Virus record (IMG/VR): IMGVR_UViG_3300006803_000027
Span: 1 to 48,777 of that record
Strand: one strand, 5' to 3'
DNA: 48,777 bases
Source of the DNA: a virus
Of the stretch, positions 23,326-31,313 are shown piece by piece (positions within the stretch are counted from its first letter, which is position 1; each line of letters starts with the position of its first letter). The notes below the pieces were generated by a model that saw only the letters and a program-made list of their open reading frames with translations, was not told where the DNA came from and searched no databases. The position numbers were made by a program, and so were the translations under genes.

Positions 23326-24083
23326 TGCTTCATCCATCTATTCAGATGGCCCTGGCTGAGAACGGCTATTCTCTCGAGAAGCACTTTGACGAGATGGTCA
23401 AGTGCACCAATCGGTATCCTCGTCGCGCTGAGAAGAAGTCTGACTTTCTTTTCGACGTAACGTCATTTATCGCCTGGAGCGAAGTTTGTGATATTCTTCT
23501 TCTCAATTACAATCTCATCACTCAGCCGATTCCGATCAATCTTTCGGATAAGCCTGCTCTGAAGGAATTCGGAAAGTACGCGAAAAGTTTCCTCGTTAAG
23601 GAGAAAGGACTCGTTCGTACAGACTCTTCGAGCTTCTTCTTCATGCAACGAATGCATGGCGACAAGTTCGCTGGTCTTTCTCGCGGCATTACAGGTCGCA
23701 ACATTCCGATTATTCCTGAAGAGCTGTGGGAAGACGAGTTTTGGTCAACATTCTCATCTGCCCGCTTCTTCATCGAGCAGATCGACACTCAAGGTCAGTT
23801 CGCATGGATGACATATGTCAACGATAAGCGAATCGACAATGGGATGGAAACGACTCAGGAAATGGAAGACTTCCTGGTCCTACTCATCAACGGTCTGAAA
23901 GAGAAATCGATCATTCCTCACCACCCTCACTACGTCGAAACACGAAAAGAGGGACTGCTGAATTTCTCCATCATGCTTCAGCAGACAGTCGACGGCAAGG
24001 TGTCATTGTTCGACTCTCGAATGATCATCGACCCCGAAACAATCAACGAAACAGTCAAACTCATCAAGGAAGGGAAATATTGA
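23325..24083 (+). CDS. Unknown protein in the replication block
   Basis: 252 residues, TAATG coupling with the clamp gene. Many aromatic residues, basic N-terminal third (KCTNRYPRRAEKKSDFLFD), no membrane span and no P-loop, so it is not the clamp loader. The coupling to gene 45 suggests a replication or transcription role. I recognise no family. Confidence 0.75.
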   Translation: MLHPSIQMALAENGYSLEKHFDEMVKCTNRYPRRAEKKSDFLFDVTSFIAWSEVCDILLLNYNLITQPIPINLSDKPALKEFGKYAKSFLVKEKGLVRTDSSSFFFMQRMHGDKFAGLSRGITGRNIPIIPEELWEDEFWSTFSSARFFIEQIDTQGQFAWMTYVNDKRIDNGMETTQEMEDFLVLLINGLKEKSIIPHHPHYVETRKEGLLNFSIMLQQTVDGKVSLFDSRMIIDPETINETVKLIKEGKY

Positions 24084-24085
24084 TC

Positions 24086-24343
24086 ATGCGTATCTCACGA
24101 CTCAATTTCAAGAAGACCGGTGCAAACATCTGGACCGCAAACTCCGAACTCGGAAACTTCGTTCTTGAACAGGACGACATCGGTTGTTTCAAGATCGTCC
24201 GTGACAAGCTCGTTATGAGTGAAGATGGTGTCAACTCTGTCGTCAAACAGGACGTTCTCGCCCAAGCAGAAACCCTGGACAAGGCATCTCGCGAAGCTCA
24301 ACGGCACTTCGCCAAGATTCTCGAAACCGTTGTTCAAGCGTAA
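24086..24343 (+). CDS. Unknown small protein
   Basis: 85 residues from the ATG at 24086, three bases after the upstream stop, with AAGGGAAA upstream; a TTG at 24080 is the alternative. Predicted beta-rich N-terminal half and helical C-terminus. A hairpin follows. No family recognised. Confidence 0.72.
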   Translation: MRISRLNFKKTGANIWTANSELGNFVLEQDDIGCFKIVRDKLVMSEDGVNSVVKQDVLAQAETLDKASREAQRHFAKILETVVQA

Positions 24344-24351
24344 GTAGCATC

Positions 24352-24382
24352 GCTAGTTCGGTGAACAATTTGCCGAACTAGC
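24352..24382 (+). terminator. Hairpin after 24343, possible terminator
   Basis: GCTAGTTCGG (24352-24361) pairs perfectly with CCGAACTAGC (24373-24382) with an 11-base loop. No T run follows, so it may instead stabilise or process the transcript. Confidence 0.6.
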
Positions 24383-24402
24383 ACAACAGAAGGAAAATCA
24401 AA

Positions 24403-24624
24403 ATGAAGAATGAGAATCTAGTTATTGCTGTTCTATTTGGGATCATACTTTCTTTGTGTATCTCAATCATCGTCAAAGTCGCTTATGCTGAGGAGTCAGT
24501 AGAATTCGAAGTAATCGGTGAAGGCCCTTGTGAAATTCGAATTGACAAATCGAAGCTCAGCAAAAGGTTCGAAGCCACAGCTCTCGCCTATGTTGCACAG
24601 TGCGAAAAGGCGTACACATCGTGA
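24403..24624 (+). CDS. Small exported or membrane-anchored protein
   Basis: 73 residues. A signal-like N-terminus (IAVLFGIILSLCISIIV) ends at AYA-EE, a possible signal-peptidase site, followed by about 45 residues with two Cys that could form a disulfide. Periplasmic location is inferred. Function unknown. Its stop overlaps the exonuclease start. Confidence 0.7.
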   Translation: MKNENLVIAVLFGIILSLCISIIVKVAYAEESVEFEVIGEGPCEIRIDKSKLSKRFEATALAYVAQCEKAYTS

Positions 24625-25487
24625 GTGAATTTGGACTTTCAATAGACGAGTTGAACGATCTTCCTTTGTGTGTGATTGAGATAGGACAACCTTTGCGGTA
24701 TCTCATCCGGTTACCTGTTGCCCATCTGACGAACACTGTTCCGAAGATCGGTGTCGAATACTCACACAAAGCAATCGTCCTAGACACCGAGACCACTGGG
24801 TTTGATGACGATGACGAAATCATCGCACTCTCCTATCTACTCGTAGAGTTTGACGAAGACATGACTGACATTCGTGTCGTATCATCTGACACCTTTTACA
24901 ATGAGCCTTCAAAGCCAATCACTGAGGAGATCACAATTCTCACAGGCATCACAAATGCTATGGTCAAAGGAATGTCGATTGCACCTGCGATGATTCAGAT
25001 GATTTTTGAAGACTGTGACTTCGTTGCTGCTCATCACGCTGCATTCGATCGTAAGTTCATTGAGAAGATCAAGCGGGTCGACATCCCTTGGATTTGTACT
25101 GTCAACGATCTCAACATGCAGGAACGTTATGGCTCTGCAACTTCATCTCTTGCTTCGGTTATGGCACAGGCATTCGGCTACTACATGAACCACCACGACT
25201 CCCTCGAAGACTCGTATGCGTGTTTTGTATTGGTCCGTGACAATCTCAAGACACTTCTCACAAAGGCATTCACACCTTCGCACATCGTTCGAATTCGCAA
25301 TTCGCCATTCGAAGTGAAGGAAATCCTGAAGAGTCGCAAGTATCGCTGGAACCCAGATGAGAAAGCCTGGGAGAAATCGGGTATTCGTATAGATGACCTT
25401 GATGAAGAGACCGAGTGGGTTCGTTCAGTTTGTAAATGCGGCATTTACATCGAAGAAGTGTTAGTCAATGAAAGGTATCGGTCATGA
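24621..25487 (+). CDS. DnaQ-like 3'-5' exonuclease
   Basis: 288 residues from the GTG at 24621, which overlaps the upstream stop as GTGA; another in-frame GTG at 24600 lies further inside that gene. DEDDh exonuclease motifs are visible: VLDTETTGF, HHAAFDRKF and HDSLEDSYAC. The C-terminal extension (RKYRWNPDEKAWEK) is common in phage and bacterial epsilon-like proteins. It removes nucleotides from 3' ends; proofreading, repair or RNA degradation are possible roles. Confidence 0.85.
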   Translation: MSEFGLSIDELNDLPLCVIEIGQPLRYLIRLPVAHLTNTVPKIGVEYSHKAIVLDTETTGFDDDDEIIALSYLLVEFDEDMTDIRVVSSDTFYNEPSKPITEEITILTGITNAMVKGMSIAPAMIQMIFEDCDFVAAHHAAFDRKFIEKIKRVDIPWICTVNDLNMQERYGSATSSLASVMAQAFGYYMNHHDSLEDSYACFVLVRDNLKTLLTKAFTPSHIVRIRNSPFEVKEILKSRKYRWNPDEKAWEKSGIRIDDLDEETEWVRSVCKCGIYIEEVLVNERYRS

Positions 25488-26047
25488 GACTCTCAAAACG
25501 AATCAGTTTTGTTCGTGACGGCAACGTTGTTCTGCGCGATCATTCCACACCAATGATCAACCATGGCGGCTACACAAATGGTCGCCACATGGGTGGTTGT
25601 GCACAACTTGCATTCATTTTCTTTCCTGATAGCGTCACCGTCCCTCTTTTGCAATATCTCTTGTTTCACGATACGTACGAGCAGATCACTGGTGACGTGA
25701 ATGGCTGGGCGAAGGGCAAATACCCGGCGCTGGGTGTAGCCACACAAGAGATCGAAGATGATCTCGACCGAAAGTGGGAATTCCTTCCTACCGTGGCATA
25801 CGAGGTTGATGAGCCTGGTTTCACTGAGTGTGAATATCACATATTCCACTTCATTGACAAGGTCGACCATCTGATGGTGCTTTCAGAGCAACGCAAGATG
25901 GGTAATCGTGCTGATCGCTTAGAGCTCATCTACCATCGTCTACAGTCGATCGTTCAGCGACAATTAGTGAAGCTCGAAGAACTGTGTATTCTCACGAACG
26001 CGAGGGCACTCGAAATAGATGTCGCTCTCTCCGAATATGTAAGCTAA
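25484..26047 (+). CDS. HD-domain phosphohydrolase, YfbR-like 5'-nucleotidase
   Basis: 187 residues. RHMGGCAQLAFIF supplies the first metal-binding His, and LLFHDTYEQITGDVNGWAKGKYP contains the central HD pair with the following E-x-x-GD-x-K pattern typical of YfbR-type deoxynucleoside 5'-monophosphatases. A later Asp in FIDKVDHL fits the last metal ligand. Such enzymes dephosphorylate dNMPs and are common in phage nucleotide operons. Next to the dNMP kinase gene, it could tune monophosphate pools. Confidence 0.8.
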   Translation: MRLSKRISFVRDGNVVLRDHSTPMINHGGYTNGRHMGGCAQLAFIFFPDSVTVPLLQYLLFHDTYEQITGDVNGWAKGKYPALGVATQEIEDDLDRKWEFLPTVAYEVDEPGFTECEYHIFHFIDKVDHLMVLSEQRKMGNRADRLELIYHRLQSIVQRQLVKLEELCILTNARALEIDVALSEYVS

Positions 26048-26059
26048 AGGACATAGTAA

Positions 26060-26656
26060 ATGGCGAAACTGATTATCGGCTTTGTTGGCCACAAAGACTC
26101 TGGCAAAAGCTCGACCGCACGACTTCTCACCGACGAAATACACCGATCTTTTCCAAATTGTGTGGACAAAGCTTCCTTCTCACAGCCGATCTATGACATG
26201 CTAATCGCACTCGGAGTTCCTCGTGGAAACGTCTATGACAATCGTATGCGTGATCACACTCTCCACGATTTTGGTGGAAAGACTTCTCGTCAACTGATGA
26301 CAACTCTCGGCACAGAGTGGGGTCGCGACATGATCCATAACGATCTTTGGATAGACCGAAGCATTTCGTCAATGGAGACTCGCGATGCAAAGGTCTTTAT
26401 GGTCGATGGAATACGTTTCCACAACGAAGCCGACAAAATCCTTGATGCTGGTGGCTGTCTCGTTCACGTTGCGAATGAGAAGACAACACCTGAAGGCGAA
26501 GTCCATGAATCTGAGAAGCACATCGAGGCTCTTTCGATGAAGTGTGACTTCGGTGTCGATAACACGAATTGGCAAATCAGAGAGGAAGTTCCGACACTGT
26601 GCGATCTGATCCTTGAAAGATACGCCAAATTCTTTGCAAAGATGTTGACAAAGTAG
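26060..26656 (+). CDS. 1: Deoxynucleoside monophosphate kinase, gp1-like
   Basis: 198 residues. Walker A GHKDSGKSST is at residues 10-19. TLGTEWGRDMIHNDLWI and VDGIRFHNEAD are characteristic of the T4 gp1-like kinase family. T4 gp1 phosphorylates dTMP, dGMP and hydroxymethyl-dCMP, which bacterial kinases do not accept, so it is required downstream of gp42. Length is somewhat below T4 gp1 (241). Promoter P12 begins right after its stop. Confidence 0.88.
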   Translation: MAKLIIGFVGHKDSGKSSTARLLTDEIHRSFPNCVDKASFSQPIYDMLIALGVPRGNVYDNRMRDHTLHDFGGKTSRQLMTTLGTEWGRDMIHNDLWIDRSISSMETRDAKVFMVDGIRFHNEADKILDAGGCLVHVANEKTTPEGEVHESEKHIEALSMKCDFGVDNTNWQIREEVPTLCDLILERYAKFFAKMLTK

Positions 26657-26685
26657 TGTACATTGTGTCTCCAGCATGATACTTT
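26657..26685 (+). promoter_or_regulatory. Early-type promoter P12
   Basis: TGTACA, 17 bp, TACTTT preceded by GCATGA. The upstream segment (about 26642-26662) is nearly identical to that at P17 (37168-37188). Confidence 0.8.
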
Positions 26686-26722
26686 GAATTATAAGTTAAA
26701 TCAAAACAAACTGGAGATGATC

Positions 26723-27334
26723 ATGAACAAGCATCAAGAAAAAAGACAACTTCGTAGTGAAATCAAAGCCATCACTCACCAGAATGTAGATGGTCGCACT
26801 TCTCTTGATGATCTTCGGAAAATGCTCGCTGATGTCCAGACAGAGGAACTTGCTCGCAAAGAACGTGTCGCTGCTAAAGAAACAGAGCAAGCTCAAAAGA
26901 AAGCAGAACGATTGGCACGCATCGAACGTCGCGGACCACTCGAAGAGTTTATCAAGCTCGACAAGAACGAATACATCGACAAAAGTGAACAGCGCTTCGC
27001 CAATCTTCTTTGGATTGCAAAGCACACCATTGATTGTTTCCCGAAGAAAATGGAAGAGTTCACCACTTCTATAGCTGAAAACCCCGAGCATGCCATGAGC
27101 TGGTCTATGGGTTTCATGCAGGCCACGGCACAGTTTAAAGTTGCTAAGGAGATGATGAATTTCTTCGATCGCGGTGCTACTCCTCAAGGATGGAAGGAAA
27201 ATTGTGAAACGAAGGTTCTCAACTACGCCAAATGGCCTGCTCGCTCGACCCTTGTGACTTCTAACCTCATGGAAGAGTGCATGATGGAAGCATGGGCCAA
27301 AGCTCTCGACACAGCAATCTACTCATCCTTCTGA
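26723..27334 (+). CDS. Unknown coiled-coil protein upstream of the primase gene
   Basis: 203 residues from the ATG at 26723, with GGAG seven bases upstream; the ATG at 26717 is too close to that site. Residues about 20-75 form a charged coiled coil (Lys/Glu/Arg-rich). The C-terminal half is more globular, with Trp and Met clusters. No family recognised. Co-transcribed with primase and thymidylate genes. Confidence 0.75.
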   Translation: MNKHQEKRQLRSEIKAITHQNVDGRTSLDDLRKMLADVQTEELARKERVAAKETEQAQKKAERLARIERRGPLEEFIKLDKNEYIDKSEQRFANLLWIAKHTIDCFPKKMEEFTTSIAENPEHAMSWSMGFMQATAQFKVAKEMMNFFDRGATPQGWKENCETKVLNYAKWPARSTLVTSNLMEECMMEAWAKALDTAIYSSF

Positions 27335-27353
27335 AGAAACGAAAAGTATCGAA

Positions 27354-28379
27354 ATGTCAAACGCTCGCGAATTCGTTGAAAATGTCCTAATGCAACGTCT
27401 GGAGAAAGCTCATTGGGCTTCTCCAGACAAATTGCATTTTCGATGTCCTCTCTGTGGTGACTCGAAGAAGGACCCAAACAAAACTCGTGGCGGCATTCTT
27501 CTCAATGGCGATGCTGTTGCATACAATTGCTTCAACTGTCTGCCCGGTATCTCGTTCGCTGATTTCCTGAAGCAGTTCGACTATAGTCTCTATCGCCAAT
27601 ATCGGCTTGGCAATCTTCGTGGTGATGTAGAGAAAATCAGTTTGAATCAGAAAACTGATGACGAAGATGAGGAAGTGAAGCCAGTCGAATATCCTGACGT
27701 TGATCAGTTCGATCTGGGAAGTGTCCTCAATCTCAGCAGCACTCACCCAGCCGTCGTCTATCTGAACAGTCGCAAAATCCTCAAGAGTCGTTGGGAGCAA
27801 ATCTACTTCAGCGAGAACTTCTTCGAGATTGCTGCTACGTATAGCGATTCGAAATCGAATGCGTCTCGACCTGCGATCGTCTTTCCCTTTCGAAAGAGAG
27901 ATAGTTCGATCTTTGGTTTTCAGGCTCGCTACATGGAGGGCAAATTTCGCTATCAGACAGCCATCATCGATCGAACAATTCCAAAGGTGATTGGTCTTGA
28001 TCGACTGAATCTCGATAAGAGAGTTCACGTCTTCGAAGGCTTCTTTGACTCATGCTTCACACCAAACTCTGTTGCGGTTCTCGACTCTGCGATCTATCAG
28101 CGAGTGCAGAACATCGATGAGATCGATAATGATCAGACGATTCTGTGGTACGACAATGAACCATTAAATCGACAAATCATGAAGATGAAGCGTGAAGCAA
28201 TTGATGCTGGCTTTAGAGTCGCATTTTACCCATCGGAATTTGCTGAGCATGGCAAAGACCTCAACGACTTTGTGATCAATACCGATCCTAAGACCAGAAC
28301 AAAAATCCTCAGCAAGATGCGCTTCGAAAAGGGTGTCAAAGCTCGCTTGCTGCACATTGAAAACCTGAAGGGAACCTGA
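27354..28379 (+). CDS. 61: DNA primase, gp61-like
   Basis: 341 residues; T4 gp61 is 342. A zinc-binding site is formed by CPLC (Cys31, Cys34) and CFNC (Cys59, Cys62). A TOPRIM-like region follows with HVFEGFFDS near residue 223 and LWYDNEPLN near residue 262, which carry the metal-binding acidic residues. It makes RNA primers for the lagging strand with the gp41 helicase. The helicase gene is not in this window. Confidence 0.93.
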   Translation: MSNAREFVENVLMQRLEKAHWASPDKLHFRCPLCGDSKKDPNKTRGGILLNGDAVAYNCFNCLPGISFADFLKQFDYSLYRQYRLGNLRGDVEKISLNQKTDDEDEEVKPVEYPDVDQFDLGSVLNLSSTHPAVVYLNSRKILKSRWEQIYFSENFFEIAATYSDSKSNASRPAIVFPFRKRDSSIFGFQARYMEGKFRYQTAIIDRTIPKVIGLDRLNLDKRVHVFEGFFDSCFTPNSVAVLDSAIYQRVQNIDEIDNDQTILWYDNEPLNRQIMKMKREAIDAGFRVAFYPSEFAEHGKDLNDFVINTDPKTRTKILSKMRFEKGVKARLLHIENLKGT

Positions 28380-28380
28380 A

Positions 28381-29166
28381 ATGTCAGAAACATCATACCT
28401 ACGACTTCTTCGCCAAATCATGGAGGAAGGAGACACAAACATGGACCGCACAGGGGTCGGAACGAAATCAGTCTTCGGTGCACAGATGAAGTTCGATCTG
28501 TCGAAAGGTTTTCCTCTTTTGACAACAAAGAGGGTTCATTTGCCGGCGATCATTCACGAGTTGCTCTGGTTCCTTCAGGGTGACACCAACATCCGATATC
28601 TGCAGGAAAACCACGTGCGCATCTGGAATGAATGGGCAGATGAGAATGGCGATCTCGGTCCCGTATATGGAAAGCAATGGCGCGACTTCGGTGGCGTCGA
28701 TCAGATCAGTGAACTGGTTGAACAATTGAAGACGAATCCTGCCAGCCGCCGAATGGTCGTTTCCGCTTGGAACCCACCTGAAACGTCTAAGATGGGTCTG
28801 CCTCCTTGCCACATGTTCTTCCAGTGCCGAGTCAACAACGGAAAGCTCGACCTGTTGATGTACCAGCGCAGTGCTGACATGTTCCTCGGCGTTCCATTCA
28901 ACATCGCTTCATATGCTCTTCTGCAGCAGATGCTTGCTCAAATCTGTGGCCTTGGCGTTGGCACATTCACCCATTCCATTGGCGATGCTCACATCTACTT
29001 GAACCATTTCGATCAAGTCGCAGAACAACTGTCACGCATACCGAGAAAATTGCCCATGATGGTTATCAATTCGAAACCTGATTCCATCTTCGACTTCAAG
29101 TACGAAAACTTCGTGCTGTTTGGATACGAACCACATCCAACAATCAAAGCTCCGGTGGCGGTCTGA
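28381..29166 (+). CDS. thyA: Thymidylate synthase
   Basis: 261 residues, close to the 264 of E. coli ThyA. Canonical motifs throughout: [36 protein letters not shown] with catalytic Cys143, [21 protein letters not shown] with the dUMP-selecting Asn, and HIYLNH. It converts dUMP and methylene-tetrahydrofolate to dTMP and dihydrofolate (td in T4). No intron is visible, unlike T4 td. Its stop overlaps the DHFR start, which would recycle the dihydrofolate. Confidence 0.97.
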   Translation: MSETSYLRLLRQIMEEGDTNMDRTGVGTKSVFGAQMKFDLSKGFPLLTTKRVHLPAIIHELLWFLQGDTNIRYLQENHVRIWNEWADENGDLGPVYGKQWRDFGGVDQISELVEQLKTNPASRRMVVSAWNPPETSKMGLPPCHMFFQCRVNNGKLDLLMYQRSADMFLGVPFNIASYALLQQMLAQICGLGVGTFTHSIGDAHIYLNHFDQVAEQLSRIPRKLPMMVINSKPDSIFDFKYENFVLFGYEPHPTIKAPVAV

Positions 29167-29696
29167 TGTTCGCAATCGTAGCAACAGATCGAAATGGTGC
29201 AATCGGCAAGGACGGCAAACTGCCTTGACACATTCCTGAAGACTTGAGGTTCTTCAAGCGAAGTACAACAGGCAAGATCGTCATCATGGGGAGGAAGACG
29301 TACGAAAGTCTTCCTTTCCGACTCGCTGATCGATTCATGGTCGTCATAACGAGTCAGAAACGTACACAAGAGAATGGTGTCATCTACTGCACTCCTGAAC
29401 AAGCTATCGCCTGGTTTGCTGACTATGACAACGTAGTTGTTGCCGGAGGAGCAGAAATCTACAAGAGATTCCTTCCTCTATGCAATCGTCTACTTCGAAC
29501 AGTGGTAGACACAGAAGTCGTTGATGCTGACGCACACTTCGAATTCGATGAGAGCGAATGGAAGGTTGGGTCTTCAATGAATTTGGGTGACAATGCTCGG
29601 GTTTTCGAATACCGTCTGAGTTTTGATCGACTGTGGGAGACTCGATTTCCTGAAACCGAGGTCCCAAAACAAAGACCTGTCAATGGGACTCGGTGA
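29166..29696 (+). pseudogene. frd: Dihydrofolate reductase gene interrupted by an in-frame TGA
   Basis: From ATG 29166 (ATGA overlap with thyA) the frame reads a normal DHFR N-terminus, [20 protein letters not shown], then TGA at 29226-29228 (codon 21). It continues in the same frame with HIPEDLRFFKRSTTGKIVI, MGRKTYESLP and a complete C-terminus to 29696. The TGA stands exactly where DHFRs have their conserved Trp (Trp22 in E. coli), so one G-to-A change from TGG explains it. Full length would be 176 residues. It may be a sequencing error, a real nonsense mutation, or a readthrough codon; the rest of the gene is intact, implying that any inactivation is recent. Confidence 0.85.
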
Positions 29697-29711
29697 ATAC
29701 TCGAACCAGCA

Positions 29712-29763
29712 TTGATGAATAATATATTGTCAATGCCGTCGAGTGTTACCAGCGAGCTCCAGG
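29712..29763 (+). repeat. Intergenic repeat module, copy 2
   Basis: TTGATG-N11-GTCAA (29712-29733) followed by CAGCGAGCTCCAGG (29750-29763), in the same order and spacing as at 8642-8692. Here the second element forms one arm of a perfect hairpin. Confidence 0.8.
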
Positions 29764-29788
29764 ATTAACCAGAATGATCCTGGAGCTC
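29754..29788 (+). terminator. Perfect 12-bp hairpin after the DHFR gene
   Basis: GAGCTCCAGGAT (29754-29765) pairs with ATCCTGGAGCTC (29777-29788) around an 11-base loop. The following bases (ACTATTTAG) are not a strong T run; it may end the thyA/DHFR transcript or be part of a small RNA. Confidence 0.65.
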
Positions 29789-29809
29789 ACTATTTAGTGA
29801 AAATATTTG

Positions 29810-29838
29810 TGTACAAACAACCTAAAGTGTGATACTAT
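29810..29838 (+). promoter_or_regulatory. Early-type promoter P13, facing the spanin genes
   Basis: TGTACA, 17 bp, TACTAT preceded by GTGTGA. The -10 overlaps the stop codon of the convergent - strand spanin gene, so transcription from here would be antisense to 29845-30717. Confidence 0.8.
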
Positions 29839-30101
29839 GGTTGGAGAGTGCGCACGATATCTCCGATTGTTGTTGAATCATTGTTGACGAGCTGCTCGAT
29901 GGAGTCTGAGTTTGCCACACAGATGCGAAGATTCGTGTCGTACTCGAAAAGGAGCAGAGAAATCTGACGATCTGTCAATCGGCCTTCAGGAATCTCGACT
30001 CCTTCACATGTGAGCAGTTTTGCAGGAATCTTGCGCTGAAGGTACGTTTCTCCACAGGCTGATAGAAATATGAATGTTGCGATCAGGAATACTCTCATCA
30101 T
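29835..30101 (-). CDS. Outer-membrane lipoprotein, o-spanin (Rz1-like)
   Basis: 88 residues on the - strand. The N-terminus MMRVFLIATFIFLSAC ends in a lipobox (LSAC), so Cys16 should be lipidated. The mature part is about 70 residues and lacks other membrane segments. Its start overlaps the stop of the membrane coiled-coil gene (ATGA), with an AAGGAG site. A membrane protein followed by an overlapping lipoprotein is the hallmark of a two-component spanin, which fuses inner and outer membranes in the last step of lysis. The sequence family is not recognised; the call rests on architecture. Confidence 0.72.
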   Translation of the reverse strand: MMRVFLIATFIFLSACGETYLQRKIPAKLLTCEGVEIPEGRLTDRQISLLLFEYDTNLRICVANSDSIEQLVNNDSTTIGDIVRTLQP

Positions 30102-30412
30102 TGTCTCCTTCTCAGAATGTCGATTGCGTTGTTAAGCTCGATGCTCGTAGACTGACTGTCTTCAACATCCGTAAGCTGCTGAATGTCGGTCGCGTTTTGT
30201 TCCAATATTCGCTGAACCTCTGCGGCGTTGTCAGACAAAACGACCTCGAGCTTTTGGTTGTAGAGTTCTGCGGCTTTCAGTTTTTCAGCTGCGATCCTGT
30301 CCTCGATCACGTTTTGCGCGTAGACATAAACGGCTGTCGTGTAGCCACCGATGAAAGCGATCACTGCGAGGATCTTCCAATACGAACGAACGAAATTGAC
30401 TACTGCTAGCAT
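30098..30412 (-). CDS. Inner-membrane i-spanin (Rz-like)
   Basis: 104 residues on the - strand from the ATG at 30412 (AGGA site upstream; an in-frame start at 30439 lies inside the previous gene). One N-terminal span (ILAVIAFIGGYTTAVYVYA) is followed by a long periplasmic coiled coil with Gln/Glu/Asn-rich heptads. It pairs with the lipoprotein encoded just downstream. Rz-type i-spanins have exactly this layout. Function inferred from architecture and order. Confidence 0.72.
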   Translation of the reverse strand: MLAVVNFVRSYWKILAVIAFIGGYTTAVYVYAQNVIEDRIAAEKLKAAELYNQKLEVVLSDNAAEVQRILEQNATDIQQLTDVEDSQSTSIELNNAIDILRRRQ

Positions 30413-30717
30413 CTGAGCTTCCTCATTTCCAAATCCCACTTCACTGTGAATTCGTGATGTGGTGGCATTCGACCAAGAACCGTGTTGATGATCTTCCGCT
30501 CTTCAAGTGTGAATTTTCCATCAACGACCTTTTCGATGAATGCACTGTCGAATGTGTTCTGGATTCTGCGAATCTGATTCACGATCTCCATTGCAGACCT
30601 TCGCTGGTTCTTGACCCACTTTCTGATCTTTCGCTGTAAGATAGCGAACTGGAACATCTCCCGATGGAGGTGCTCTTCAGAAACGAATGCGATGATGAGA
30701 TGATTCTTGTTTTCCAT
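30406..30717 (-). CDS. Unknown protein, first gene of the - strand lysis operon
   Basis: 103 residues on the - strand, overlapping the i-spanin start by seven bases. Basic and helical with no membrane segment (REMFQFAILQRKIRKWVKNQRR). A late-type motif lies directly upstream on the - strand, only two bases from the ATG. The operon position suggests a lysis or late function, but no family is recognised. Confidence 0.7.
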   Translation of the reverse strand: MENKNHLIIAFVSEEHLHREMFQFAILQRKIRKWVKNQRRSAMEIVNQIRRIQNTFDSAFIEKVVDGKFTLEERKIINTVLGRMPPHHEFTVKWDLEMRKLRC

Positions 30718-30718
30718 A

Positions 30719-30728
30719 CGTATTTTGC
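30719..30728 (-). promoter_or_regulatory. Candidate late promoter of the - strand lysis operon
   Basis: On the - strand the sequence reads TGCAAAATAC followed by GT and the ATG at 30717. It matches the TGTNAAAATAC late motif with one base fewer. The short distance to the ATG suggests a leaderless transcript or that another start is used. Confidence 0.45.
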
Positions 30729-30738
30729 AACTCTCTTG

Positions 30739-30767
30739 TTTACATATTGATCCCCGTATGATATAAC
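30739..30767 (+). promoter_or_regulatory. Early-type promoter P14
   Basis: TTTACA, 17 bp, TATAAC preceded by GTATGA. The common leader AACTATAAACAAAGGA is at 30770-30785. It is divergent from the - strand lysis operon. Confidence 0.88.
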
Positions 30768-30795
30768 TGAACTATAAACAAAGGAGAATACCAAA

Positions 30796-30987
30796 ATGCC
30801 AACATACATAATCACTTCGACAATTACCGTGGAGGTAGTTATGGACATAACTGCTGAAAGCGCTGAAGCCGCAAATGCACTCTTCATCGAGAATGTTAGT
30901 GCAAATGTGAGTATTCCAGATGTTCAACATATCGTCTCTGAAGAGTCGATTGTTTCAGTCGATGAAACGACGGTGGTACAGGCATGA
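30796..30987 (+). CDS. Small unknown protein
   Basis: 63 residues with an AAAGGAG site from the common leader. Predicted beta-alpha-beta: TYIITSTITVEVVMDI, then an Ala-rich helix (AESAEAANALF), then Val-rich strands. The pattern is like small ferredoxin-fold phage proteins, but no family is recognised. Confidence 0.7.
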   Translation: MPTYIITSTITVEVVMDITAESAEAANALFIENVSANVSIPDVQHIVSEESIVSVDETTVVQA

Positions 30988-31064
30988 TTGGCAAGTTCCT
31001 TTTCGACTTCGCAGCATTCGTGATCATTGCGTATGTGACTGTCCACTTTGTCCTTTCACTTTAG
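30984..31064 (+). CDS. 26-residue single-span membrane peptide
   Basis: ATGA overlap with the previous gene; MIGKFLFDFAAFVIIAYV followed by a hydrophobic end. Almost the whole peptide is one membrane span. Its place ahead of the cell-wall hydrolase makes a lysis role possible, but so small a peptide gives no further evidence. Confidence 0.5.
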   Translation: MIGKFLFDFAAFVIIAYVTVHFVLSL

Positions 31065-31073
31065 GGGAACACC

Positions 31074-31313
31074 ATGTTCAACAAGCCTGCAAAAACACAC
31101 ATCAGTGTTCGTGATCATCTTGCGATGAATGCTCCAATCACAATTGATCATGCCTCCATCGCAATTCACGGCCGTCCACTTAAGAGTGAAACGCAACCTC
31201 ATGTGATGCAACGGATCATCGAGACTCTTGTCACAATGCAATATCAGTATGCTGATGCGATGCTTAGCCAAACTCGTGGTGTTGAAGCCAATCCCGAGGT
31301 TTTCACCTCATGA
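31074..31313 (+). CDS. Small unknown protein ahead of the cell-wall hydrolase
   Basis: 79 residues after an AGGGGA site. Soluble, His-rich N-terminal half (THISVRDHLAMNAPITIDHASIAIHG), helical C-terminus. ATGA overlap with the hydrolase gene. No family recognised. Confidence 0.72.
   Translation: MFNKPAKTHISVRDHLAMNAPITIDHASIAIHGRPLKSETQPHVMQRIIETLVTMQYQYADAMLSQTRGVEANPEVFTS

Noticed and set aside
29226-29228. Genome-wide recoding of TGA as Trp, suggested by the DHFR gene
   Set aside because: TGA is the normal stop of many genes here (for example at 970, 1355, 5452, 7483 and 11820) in tight operon overlaps, and Trp is encoded by TGG.
30074-30409. 111-codon + strand ORF opposite the spanin genes
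   Set aside because: The - strand frames have a membrane span, lipobox, ribosome sites and ATGA overlaps; the + frame has none of these.
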